9,307 bases of DNA from Ruminococcaceae bacterium UBA7075 (GTDB taxonomy: Bacteria; Bacillota; Clostridia; Oscillospirales; Acutalibacteraceae). Under the pieces are notes generated by a model. It searched no databases. It worked only from the letters and a program-made list of their open reading frames with translations, and was not told the DNA's origin. Where the stretch lies: contig DKZL01000023.1 in the NCBI GenBank assembly GCA_002493635.1, positions 18,854-28,160 on the forward strand, read 5' to 3'. Shown here in pieces: positions 1 to 6,331 of this stretch (the first letter of the stretch is position 1; every line of letters starts with the position of its first letter). A program made the translations under genes and the position numbers.

Positions 1-4
1 ATGT

Positions 5-29
5 GCAGCCCACCGGCTGCTTTTGCTTT
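5..29 (+). terminator. Terminator-like hairpin at left edge
   Basis: GCAGCC (5-10) and GGCTGC (15-20) form a perfect 6-bp GC-rich stem with a CACC loop, followed by TTTTGCTTT. This is the form of a rho-independent terminator and would end a gene lying left of the window. The T-tract is interrupted and the upstream context is cut off, so the call is moderate. Two frames are open through the edge: frame 2 to a TAA near 152 and frame 3 to a TAG near 93. Neither translation resembles a protein I recognise. Confidence 0.55.
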
Positions 30-215
30 ATAGAAAACTGCTCGGAAACAGTCGGGTACAGAAGTGTGTATTACAGCAGTGTGTCGGAATAGCTGAATAT
101 ACTGTTCACGATGAAATAGTATATGACATCAGACAAATTAAGACAGTTTTATAAGAAAAATATTGCCAATTAGGCACTTTTTATAAAAAAATACAAGAAA
201 ATTTGCAAATAGAGG
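30..215. other. AT-rich intergenic DNA, no gene recognised
   Basis: No credible start with a ribosome site is present. A weak hairpin, TGCC (164-167) and GGCA (173-176) with an AATTA loop, is flanked by A5 (156-160) and T5 (178-182). The T5 run continues into a 12-base palindrome, TTTTTATAAAAA (178-189). It could be a weak bidirectional terminator. Nothing else is identified. Confidence 0.4.
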
Positions 216-244
216 TTGATTTTTTTTGAGTTTTTGTGTAAAAT
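216..244 (+). promoter_or_regulatory. Likely sigma-A promoter of the CdaR/PucR-type gene
   Basis: TTGATT (216-221) and TAAAAT (239-244) are separated by 17 bases, close to the sigma-70/sigma-A consensus. Transcription would begin near 251, leaving a leader of about 70 bases. An alternative, TTGACT (264-269) with TAAAAT (285-290), has only a 15-base spacer and is less convincing. Confidence 0.55.
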
Positions 245-319
245 TTATATGTAAGATTGTAACTTGACTAAGAATACAATTATTTAAAATATTTTGCGGA
301 GAAAACGAGGTAAAAATTA

Positions 320-1405
320 ATGTCTAACAGATTATTCCAGGGAATTGTCCACCAGATGAAAGACGCAATCGACAGAACAATCGGTGTTATTGATGAAACT
401 TCAGTAGTTATTGCCTGCTCGGAACTTGGTAAAATCGGTGAAGTAAACGAGAGTGTGAATTCAGAAACACTCAATTCAATGGCTCCGTTTGTTGTAAACG
501 GATACACATACAAGTCTTTCGGCAATAATGCAAAGTATGATTATGCTGTTTTTGTTCAGGGCACAGATGAGTACGCTCAAAAGTATGCACAGCTTTTGTC
601 GGTGTCTTTTGCAAGTATCAAGCAGTATTACGATGAAAAATATGATCGTTCAAACTTCATTAAGAATGTTATTCTTGACAACATTCTTCCGGGTGATATT
701 TATCTTAAGGCAAGAGAACTGCATTTTAACAGTGAGGTTTCACGTGTTTGCCTTCTTATCAAAATTGTTTCAAAAACTGATGTTTCCGCATATGATATAA
801 TTCAGAATCTTTTCCCTGACAAGTCGAAGGACTTTGTTATAAATATTAACGAAAGTGAAATCGCTCTTGTAAAGGAGATTAAATCTGACACGGACAGCCG
901 TGACCTTGAAAAGCTTGCAAGTTCAATTTCCGACACTCTGTCAAGCGAATTCTATACACACTGCGTTGTAGGTATTGGTACAACAGTTACAGGCATCAAG
1001 GATCTTGCTCGTTCCTTCAAGGAGGCACAGTCTGCGCTTGAGGTTGCAAAGGTGTTTGACACCGAGCGCACTATCGTAAGTTATGACAACCTTGGTATTG
1101 CACGTCTTATATATCAGCTTCCTACAACCCTTTGCGAAATGTTTTTAAGAGAAGTTTTCAAGCGCGGTTCTATTGAGAGCCTTGATCAGGAAACTCTGTT
1201 TACAATTCAGCGCTTTTTCGAAAATAACCTCAATGTTTCTGAAACTTCACGTAAGTTGTTTGTTCACCGTAATACATTGGTTTACAGACTCGAAAAAATC
1301 AAGAAGCTCACAGGTCTTGACCTTCGTGAGTTTGAGGATGCCATTGTGTTTAAGGTAGCACTTATGGTTAAGAGATACCTTAATGCAAGTCCTACAAAAT
1401 ATTAA
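320..1405 (+). CDS. CdaR/PucR-type transcriptional regulator
   Basis: A 361-residue cytoplasmic DNA-binding regulator. Residues about 4-100 resemble the sugar-diacid-recognition domain at the N-terminus of CdaR proteins; visible cues are the DRTIGVIDET segment and the following VVIACSELGKIGE. Residues about 136-250 look like the degenerate GGDEF-like domain of this family (VGIGTTV near 217, then KEAQSALEVAK at 234-244). The C-terminus carries the PucR-type helix-turn-helix at about 291-350, with FFENNLNVSETSRKLFVHRN followed by TLVYRLEKI. The ATG is preceded by GAGG (307-310) at suitable spacing. Family members usually sense small carboxylates or similar ligands, but no metabolic gene lies nearby and the ligand is unknown. 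It sits directly upstream of ftsEX, separated by a terminator. Family assignment is firm; ligand and targets are not inferable. Confidence 0.88.
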   Translation: MSNRLFQGIVHQMKDAIDRTIGVIDETSVVIACSELGKIGEVNESVNSETLNSMAPFVVNGYTYKSFGNNAKYDYAVFVQGTDEYAQKYAQLLSVSFASIKQYYDEKYDRSNFIKNVILDNILPGDIYLKARELHFNSEVSRVCLLIKIVSKTDVSAYDIIQNLFPDKSKDFVININESEIALVKEIKSDTDSRDLEKLASSISDTLSSEFYTHCVVGIGTTVTGIKDLARSFKEAQSALEVAKVFDTERTIVSYDNLGIARLIYQLPTTLCEMFLREVFKRGSIESLDQETLFTIQRFFENNLNVSETSRKLFVHRNTLVYRLEKIKKLTGLDLREFEDAIVFKVALMVKRYLNASPTKY

Positions 1406-1421
1406 TTTTTTATGCAAATAA

Positions 1422-1450
1422 GCCCTTGAGCTTTGTGCTCAGGGCATTTT
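1422..1450 (+). terminator. Rho-independent terminator after the regulator
   Basis: GCCC-T-TGAGC (1422-1431) pairs with GCTCA-GGGC (1437-1445) around a TTTGT loop, with one bulged T. ATTTT follows, then GAGTATTTT. The stem is good but the T-tract is short, so read-through into ftsE is plausible. I see no clear promoter between this hairpin and ftsE. Confidence 0.75.
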
Positions 1451-1484
1451 GAGTATTTTGCCACAGAATTAAAAGGAGAGTTTT

Positions 1485-2234
1485 ATGATAGATTTTATTA
1501 ATGTATCCAAAACCTACTCAAACGGCACAAAGGCACTCAATAATATTTCACTTCATATTGAAAAGGGTGAATTTGTATTTATTGTGGGTGCTTCGGGTGC
1601 GGGTAAAAGTACATTTCTAAAGCTAATTATGCGTGAAGAAACCCCGACCTCCGGCGAAATTATTATCAACGGTACAAAAACCTCAAAGCTTAGAAGAAGA
1701 AAAGTTCCCTATCTGCGCCGTCATATGGGCATTGTTTTTCAGGACTTCAGACTGATTGAAAAGATGAATGTTTTTGACAATGTTGCTTTTGCTATGCGTG
1801 CTGTAGGAGAAAGTAAAAAAACTATCAATAAGCGTGTTCCGTATGTTCTTGATCTTGTCGGACTGACCGATAAAATGAAGGACAAGCCGAGCGAGCTTTC
1901 GGGTGGTGAACAGCAACGTGTCAGCCTTGCCCGTGCGCTTGTAAATAATCCTGAAATAATCATTGCAGACGAACCAACCGGCAATGTTGACCCGGAAATG
2001 TCATATGAAATCATTGAGCTTTTAAATGAAATAAATGCCAAGGGTACAACAGTATTGGTTGTTACTCACGAGCACGAGCTTGTAAGGGAATTTCACCGCC
2101 GTGTAATTACCATCAACAGCGGTCGTATAATCGGTGATACTGCAGATGCCTTAAAAAAATCGGGCGGTATAGCAGAAGGTTATTACGAGGATGATACACC
2201 TGACGGATATTATGAAAACGAACTTATGTATTAA
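1485..2234 (+). CDS. ftsE: Cell-division ABC ATPase FtsE
   Basis: The 249-residue ATP-binding subunit of the FtsEX complex, on the inner face of the membrane. Walker A is GASGAGKST (35-43), the Q-loop glutamine is Q86, the signature is LSGGEQQR (138-145), Walker B with its glutamate is IIIADEPTG (158-166) and the H-loop histidine is H195. The pattern, including the DFRLIEKMNVFDNV region, is that of FtsE rather than a transporter ATPase. The start is supported by AAGGAGAG (1473-1480). The family is usually about 220-230 residues; the extra length is an acidic, tyrosine-rich tail after about 229 containing two GYYE units. ftsX follows after 96 bases. FtsE is expected to drive FtsX so as to activate an external wall hydrolase, here probably the adjacent M23 protein. 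Confidence 0.96.
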   Translation: MIDFINVSKTYSNGTKALNNISLHIEKGEFVFIVGASGAGKSTFLKLIMREETPTSGEIIINGTKTSKLRRRKVPYLRRHMGIVFQDFRLIEKMNVFDNVAFAMRAVGESKKTINKRVPYVLDLVGLTDKMKDKPSELSGGEQQRVSLARALVNNPEIIIADEPTGNVDPEMSYEIIELLNEINAKGTTVLVVTHEHELVREFHRRVITINSGRIIGDTADALKKSGGIAEGYYEDDTPDGYYENELMY

Positions 2235-2282
2235 GGGTACACTGAATAAATCACGATTGTTGGTTGTTCAGTGCTTCCTTAA
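2231..2282 (+). promoter_or_regulatory. Intercistronic hairpin between ftsE and ftsX
   Basis: TTAAGG (2231-2236) pairs with CCTTAA (2277-2282), and CACTGAA (2240-2246) pairs with TTCAGTG (2267-2273), separated by a 3x3 internal loop and closed by a 20-base loop. The structure includes the ftsE stop codon. No T-tract follows, so it is not a standard terminator. It may affect mRNA stability or the relative yield of the two subunits. Confidence 0.5.
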
Positions 2283-2330
2283 GTATGATAGGATAAAACT
2301 TTCAGCAAAAATGAATGAAAGGATAATGGT

Positions 2331-3230
2331 ATGAGAGGCTTTGGTTATCTTTTAAAAGAGGGCTTCAAGAATGTATGGAGCAACCGAATAATGAGCATTG
2401 CTTCTGTTTGCGTGCTCATAAGCTGTCTTATTCTTACGGGAGCTGCGGAATTGCTCTCGCTTAACGTAGAAAAGGTAGTTGATTCGGTTGGCCAGTCAAA
2501 TGAAACAACTGTATATCTTAAGGACAGTGTTTCAGAGCTTGAGGCTGTATATATTGGCAAGGATATTGAAAAAATTGATAATATTACTTCCGTCCGTTTT
2601 TACTCAAAGGATGACGCTTTTGAAACCTATCGTGAAGATCTCGGCGATGAACTGTTTGACCGAATCTCTGAGAAAAACAATCCGCTTCCGGATTCATATA
2701 TAGTTGCAATGGACGATTTGTCGCTTTATGAAAATACAATAAAGCAAATTCAGAAAATAGACGGTGTTGATACAATAACCAATCGTGGCGAAATTGCCAA
2801 AAAGCTTACTGACATCAGCAATCTTGTAAATATTATTTGCTTCTGGATTGTAATTGCCCTTATTGTTATTTCACTTTTCATAATAGCAAATACGATTCGT
2901 GCAACAATGTATTCAAGAAGGTTTGAAATAAGTATTATGAAATCGGTCGGCGCAACAAATCACTTTGTTCGTTTGCCGTTCCTTGTTGAAGGCGTAATCA
3001 TCGGCCTTGTTTCGTCAATTATTGGTACGGCTTGTATTTCACTGCTTTATAATGCAGGAATGAATGCTATTGAACAGTTTATTCCGTTTGATGCAATTCC
3101 GCTTTCAGATGTTATTATATATGTCGCATCTGCGTTCCTTATTGCAGGTGTTTTGATTGGATTCTTCGGAAGCTTTATTTCAATCAGAAAATACCTCAAA
3201 ATGGAAGGAAACGAGATTCTTGGATGGTAA
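2331..3230 (+). CDS. ftsX: Cell-division ABC permease-like protein FtsX
   Basis: A 299-residue membrane subunit of FtsEX with the usual four-helix plan: a cytoplasmic N-terminus (GFKNVWSNR at 11-19), TM1 at about 21-43, an extracellular domain at about 44-165, TM2 at about 167-189, TM3 at about 217-241, TM4 at about 260-284, and a short cytoplasmic tail. The conserved stretch after TM2 (IANTIR at 185-190, then FEISIMKSVGAT at 198-209) is the FtsX hallmark for coupling to FtsE. Length is normal. The start is supported by AAAGGA (2318-2323). The extracellular domain is where FtsX is known to contact coiled-coil hydrolases such as PcsB, CwlO and EnvC. The M23 gene begins only 19 bases after the stop. 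Confidence 0.96.
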   Translation: MRGFGYLLKEGFKNVWSNRIMSIASVCVLISCLILTGAAELLSLNVEKVVDSVGQSNETTVYLKDSVSELEAVYIGKDIEKIDNITSVRFYSKDDAFETYREDLGDELFDRISEKNNPLPDSYIVAMDDLSLYENTIKQIQKIDGVDTITNRGEIAKKLTDISNLVNIICFWIVIALIVISLFIIANTIRATMYSRRFEISIMKSVGATNHFVRLPFLVEGVIIGLVSSIIGTACISLLYNAGMNAIEQFIPFDAIPLSDVIIYVASAFLIAGVLIGFFGSFISIRKYLKMEGNEILGW

Positions 3231-3249
3231 TAACCGAAGGAGGTAGATT

Positions 3250-4584
3250 ATGAAGAAGTCTAAAAGAATTTTGAGTGTACTTCTGAGCGCTTGTATAATT
3301 TCAGTTCCTTTTATAGCGGGCTTTACGGCTGAAGCCGAAGAGAGTGTTTCATCACTTAAACAGCAGCTTGAGGAGCTTGAAAATCAGAATCAGGAATATC
3401 AGAATATTCTTAATGAAACTCAAAAGAATATAAATGAAAAAGAAGAGTATAATGAAGCTTTGGTTGGCAAGATAGAAGTATTGAGCGAAAAAATCGGTGT
3501 TACACATCAGTCTATTGATGAACTTAATGTTGATATAGATAATAAACAAAAAGAGATTGAAAAGGGCAACGAAGATATTGAGGAACAGATTCAGACTCTT
3601 TGTGAAAGACTCAGAACAATCTATATGGCAGGTAACGCCACTGACCTTGAAATTATTTTCGGCGCAAAGAATTTCTCTGATTTTATTGATAAGGTGCAGC
3701 TTATAAAAACTTTGTCCAACTATGATAAAAAACTCATTAATGAAGTTAACGGTAAGCTTGAAAAAATTAATGAACAAAAAATGCAGCTTGAGGATGACAA
3801 GTCAGAGCTTGAAAATCAGGAAGCTTCACTTCAGACTGATATTGATGACTTGAATGTACTTGTTGAAGAAAATGATGCAGTTTTGAAAAGTCTTTACAGC
3901 AGCAATGCTGATGCAAAGGACGCTCTTGAAATTTTAGAGCTTGAGAGCCAGGAAATTGATAATCAGATCAAGGCTTATTATGCTGCTCAGGAGGAGGCTG
4001 CGGCTGCTAAGGCTGCTGCTGAAGCTGCTAAAAAGCCTCAGTCAAATGAAAGTGCCGACAACGGAAGCTCTTCTCAGACATCTCAGGGCAGTAGCTCCGA
4101 TAATAATAATTCTTCAAACAGCGGTGATAACGGAAACAATTCATCGGGTGGTGATATTACTTCATCCGGTTATACATGGCCGGTTCCGGGATTCTATTAC
4201 CTTTCTTCTGAATGGAATGAGGACAGATATACATATAACCACGGTGCAATTGATATTGCAGGCGGCGGAATCATGGGTGCAAGGGTTGTTGCGGCTGACG
4301 GCGGTACCGTAGCATATGCATACAGCGGATGTCCTCATAACTATCCTAAAAACGGATCTTGTGGCTGCGGAGGCGGATATGGAAACTATGTAATGATTGA
4401 CCACGGAAACGGCAAGATTACAATTTACGCACATCTTACAAGTGTGGCAGTCAGCACAGGTCAGTATGTATCAAAGGGACAGACTGTCGGCAGTGTTGGT
4501 ACAACAGGTTACTCAACAGGGCCGCATCTCCACTTTGAATGTCGTCTGAACGGTGTTAAGTATAATCCTATGCTTGAATTTTAA
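3250..4584 (+). CDS. Secreted coiled-coil M23 peptidase, candidate FtsEX partner
   Basis: A 444-residue exported murein peptidase. A signal peptide covers about 1-29 (KKSKR, hydrophobic core, TAEA). A long charged coiled coil follows (about 30-246), containing a PcsB-type core (ERLRTIYMAG at 119-128, then LEIIFGAKNFSDFIDK at 133-148). A low-complexity linker (about 247-306) is Ala-rich, then Ser/Asn/Gly/Asp-rich. The M23/LytM domain fills about 308-444. Its zinc and catalytic residues are all present: H331 and D335 (HGAID), H395, and H426/H428 (HLH), so it should be an active endopeptidase, unlike EnvC, whose LytM domain is degenerate. The domain carries an insertion with C361, H363, C371 and C373. 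A near-perfect ribosome site AAGGAGGT (3237-3244) precedes the ATG, 19 bases after ftsX. Order and coiled coil point to control by FtsEX; that link is inference. Confidence 0.93.
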   Translation: MKKSKRILSVLLSACIISVPFIAGFTAEAEESVSSLKQQLEELENQNQEYQNILNETQKNINEKEEYNEALVGKIEVLSEKIGVTHQSIDELNVDIDNKQKEIEKGNEDIEEQIQTLCERLRTIYMAGNATDLEIIFGAKNFSDFIDKVQLIKTLSNYDKKLINEVNGKLEKINEQKMQLEDDKSELENQEASLQTDIDDLNVLVEENDAVLKSLYSSNADAKDALEILELESQEIDNQIKAYYAAQEEAAAAKAAAEAAKKPQSNESADNGSSSQTSQGSSSDNNNSSNSGDNGNNSSGGDITSSGYTWPVPGFYYLSSEWNEDRYTYNHGAIDIAGGGIMGARVVAADGGTVAYAYSGCPHNYPKNGSCGCGGGYGNYVMIDHGNGKITIYAHLTSVAVSTGQYVSKGQTVGSVGTTGYSTGPHLHFECRLNGVKYNPMLEF

Positions 4585-4751
4585 TTTTAGCCCCTTTATA
4601 TCTTTGACTAAATATGTAATTGTTGTAATTCTAAGATATACTTCTTTTGTTTTGAAAACATTATTATTGACAATTTCAGGTTATATTATGATTTTGTTCA
4701 GATAATGTATAAACTTCTGCGTATCGGCGAGAATTGTTCATCAAGCATTAT
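4585..4751. other. Long 3' region after the M23 gene, no gene recognised
   Basis: The operon's apparent terminator lies about 168 bases past the stop. In between there is TTGACT (4604-4609), a close direct repeat of TGTAAT (4615-4620 and 4624-4629), and a perfect TTGACA (4667-4672). Neither -35-like element has a well-spaced -10: TATGAT at 4687-4692 gives a 14-base spacer. A 24-codon frame from ATG 4705 lacks a ribosome site. The stretch is either a long 3' untranslated region or contains a small RNA that I cannot establish. Confidence 0.35.
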
Positions 4752-4784
4752 GGCTTCCTCTGATGAGGGAGCCTTTTGATTTTT
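4752..4784 (+). terminator. Rho-independent terminator of the ftsEX-M23 block
   Basis: GGCTTCCTC (4752-4760) pairs with GAGGGAGCC (4765-4773) over 9 bp, one of them G-U, with a TGAT loop. TTTTGATTTT follows. This is a clear intrinsic terminator. Confidence 0.88.
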
Positions 4785-4816
4785 AAATGTGCTTTCTATA
4801 GTGCTGTCTGCTCATA

Positions 4817-4836
4817 AAAATATATAGTTATATTTT
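4817..4836. repeat. AT-only inverted repeat
   Basis: AAAATATA (4817-4824) and TATATTTT (4829-4836) form an 8-bp perfect inverted repeat with a TAGT loop. It lies about 55 bases upstream of the -35 of the next promoter. It could be a protein-binding site or simply AT-rich DNA. Confidence 0.3.
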
Positions 4837-4863
4837 GGCTCGCATTCCAATATTATTAACAAA

Positions 4864-4895
4864 AACTTTATTGAAAGTTATGTGAACTTTATTGA
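4864..4895. promoter_or_regulatory. Possible operator: three phased AACTTT half-sites at the -35
   Basis: AACTTT at 4864-4869, its inverse AAAGTT at 4874-4879, and AACTTT again at 4885-4890 begin 10 and 11 bases apart, about one helical turn each. The first and third are part of an 11-base direct repeat, AACTTTATTGA (4864-4874 and 4885-4895), whose second copy runs into the -35 TTGACA. The position suits a repressor or activator of the following M23 gene. The binding protein is unknown. Confidence 0.5.
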
Positions 4896-4919
4896 CAACA
4901 TATTGCAGGGTGTTATAAT
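4892..4919 (+). promoter_or_regulatory. Consensus extended -10 promoter of the second M23 gene
   Basis: TTGACA (4892-4897) and TATAAT (4914-4919) are both perfect, with a 16-base spacer and a TGT just before the -10 (extended -10). AT-rich sequence lies upstream. Transcription would begin near 4926, giving a leader of about 79 bases. Confidence 0.9.
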
Positions 4920-5004
4920 TAATTAAAAGAAACATATTGGTTGTTTATAAATAATAAGTAGTTTTGAAATTATTGATGTGATTGTACAGGAAAGGAGCGT
5001 TAAG

Positions 5005-6219
5005 GTGAATAGGACAAAATACAAAGTTAAAAAGCTTTTGTGTGCTTTTCTTACTGTGTGTCTTGTGACTTGTTCAATGTCGTTCGCAGTAACAGCTCAT
5101 GCCGAGAGTATAGATACGCTGCAAAAACAGCTTAACGAGCTTGAAGATAAAAATAAGGAATATGAAGAGAAACTGAAAAAAACTCAGGATGACATAGATA
5201 AAAAGAAAGAATATATTGATACCTTAGTTGAAAAAATCGGATTACTCGGTGAAAAAATAGGTCTTGCAAATGAGTCCATTGAAGAGCTCAATAAGAGCAT
5301 TGATGAAAAACAGAATGACATCGATACAGCAAATGAAGATATTGACGAGAGTCTTGATGTTTTATGCGAACGGCTTAAAATTGTATATATGGCAGGAAGT
5401 GCAAGCGACCTTGAAATTATTCTTGGTGCAAAGGATTTTTCTGATTTAATAGACAAGGCACAGCTTATTAAAAGACTTTCTGATTATGACAAAAATCTGA
5501 TTGACGAGCTTAATCAGAATCTTGAAAAAATTTCAGATCAGAAATCCTTACTTGAAAACGACAAGCTAAAGCTTGAAGAACAGAATCAGTCATTACAGGA
5601 GGACCTTGATGATCTCAATGAGCTTCTTGATGAAAATAAAGAGGCGCTTGATGACCTGTATAAGGCAAACGATGATGCAGAAGATGCAATAAAACAGGCG
5701 GAGCTTGAAAGTAAAGAGATTAATGATAAAATTACTCAGTATTACAAGCAACTTGCACAGTCGTCTTCTTTGACATCTGACAGCATAACCGTAAGCAAAA
5801 CGGGATATACATGGCCTTGTCCGGGCAATTATACACTTACCTCGCTTTGGAATGAGGACAGAACGACATATAACCACGGAGCTATTGACATTGGTGCCGG
5901 CTACGGCTCTCAGATTGTTGCGGCATATGACGGCACTGTAATTGATGTTTTCAGCGGATGTTCTCATAACTGGGGCAAAGCTTCAAGCTGCGGCTGCGGC
6001 GGAGGATACGGCAATTATGTAATGATTGATCACGGCAATGGTAAAATGACCATTTACGGACATCTTACAACTGCAACTGTCGAAGTGGGAGAGAAGGTTA
6101 AAACCGGGCAGACGATTGGTTTTGTCGGTTCAACAGGCAACTCAACAGGTCCTCATCTTCATTTTGAATGTCGTTTAGGCGGTGTAAAGTACAATCCGAT
6201 GCTTGAATATGCGCAATAA
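5005..6219 (+). CDS. Secreted coiled-coil M23 peptidase, second paralogue
   Basis: A 404-residue exported murein peptidase. I place the start at GTG 5005 because AAAGGAG (4991-4997) sits 7 bases upstream and it yields a compact signal peptide (NRTKYKVKK, hydrophobic core, cleavage after AHA near 33). An in-frame GTG at 4978 adds nine residues but lacks a ribosome site. A coiled coil covers about 34-250, with the same PcsB-type core as the upstream peptidase (CERLKIVYMAG at 121-131). The M23 domain at about 268-404 keeps H291 and D295, H353, and H384/H386. It also has the insertion with C319, H321, C329 and C331 at the same spacing. It differs in lacking the 60-residue low-complexity linker. 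It has its own promoter and terminator, so it is separately regulated. A tandem duplication is the simplest origin; whether FtsEX controls it too is unknown. Confidence 0.92.
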   Translation: MNRTKYKVKKLLCAFLTVCLVTCSMSFAVTAHAESIDTLQKQLNELEDKNKEYEEKLKKTQDDIDKKKEYIDTLVEKIGLLGEKIGLANESIEELNKSIDEKQNDIDTANEDIDESLDVLCERLKIVYMAGSASDLEIILGAKDFSDLIDKAQLIKRLSDYDKNLIDELNQNLEKISDQKSLLENDKLKLEEQNQSLQEDLDDLNELLDENKEALDDLYKANDDAEDAIKQAELESKEINDKITQYYKQLAQSSSLTSDSITVSKTGYTWPCPGNYTLTSLWNEDRTTYNHGAIDIGAGYGSQIVAAYDGTVIDVFSGCSHNWGKASSCGCGGGYGNYVMIDHGNGKMTIYGHLTTATVEVGEKVKTGQTIGFVGSTGNSTGPHLHFECRLGGVKYNPMLEYAQ

Positions 6220-6284
6220 ACGGATTGATTAAGAAGATCTTAATAATATCTAATCTGTATTTTGATATATATAAATTAATTCAG

Positions 6285-6331
6285 ACACCTCTGCATATAC
6301 TTTATAAAGTATATATGCAGAGGTGTTTTTT
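6285..6331 (+). terminator. Strong terminator overlapping the next gene's ribosome site
   Basis: ACACCTCTGCATATA (6285-6299) pairs perfectly over 15 bp with 6312-6326, closing a 12-base loop (6300-6311) that can itself pair as CTT/AAG. Six T residues follow (6326-6331). It ends the second M23 transcript. The 3' arm contains GAGG (6320-6323), the only good ribosome site for the downstream GTG at 6332. Confidence 0.92.

Noticed and set aside
280..525. 81-codon minus-strand frame at the start of the regulator gene
   Set aside because: It lies mostly opposite a well-supported gene, has no ribosome site and no recognisable protein features.
2311..2334. Seven-codon frame overlapping the ftsX start (ATGA overlap)
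   Set aside because: It has no ribosome site of its own and is too short to support; the overlap is probably chance.
3352..3777. 141-codon minus-strand frame opposite the coiled coil
   Set aside because: Its Phe/Leu/Ile-rich translation is the expected antisense of a Glu/Lys/Asn-rich coiled coil, not a membrane protein gene.
4615..4629. Two TGTAAT repeats resembling a WalR-type box
   Set aside because: WalR sites as known in Bacillus need about 5 bases between the halves; here there are 3, and no promoter lies nearby.
4705..4779. 24-codon frame before the terminator
   Set aside because: No ribosome site, and it runs into the terminator stem; best explained by chance.
4978..5004. Upstream GTG start for the second M23 peptidase
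   Set aside because: No ribosome site precedes it, and AAAGGAG lies inside this stretch at ideal spacing to GTG 5005, which gives a normal signal peptide.
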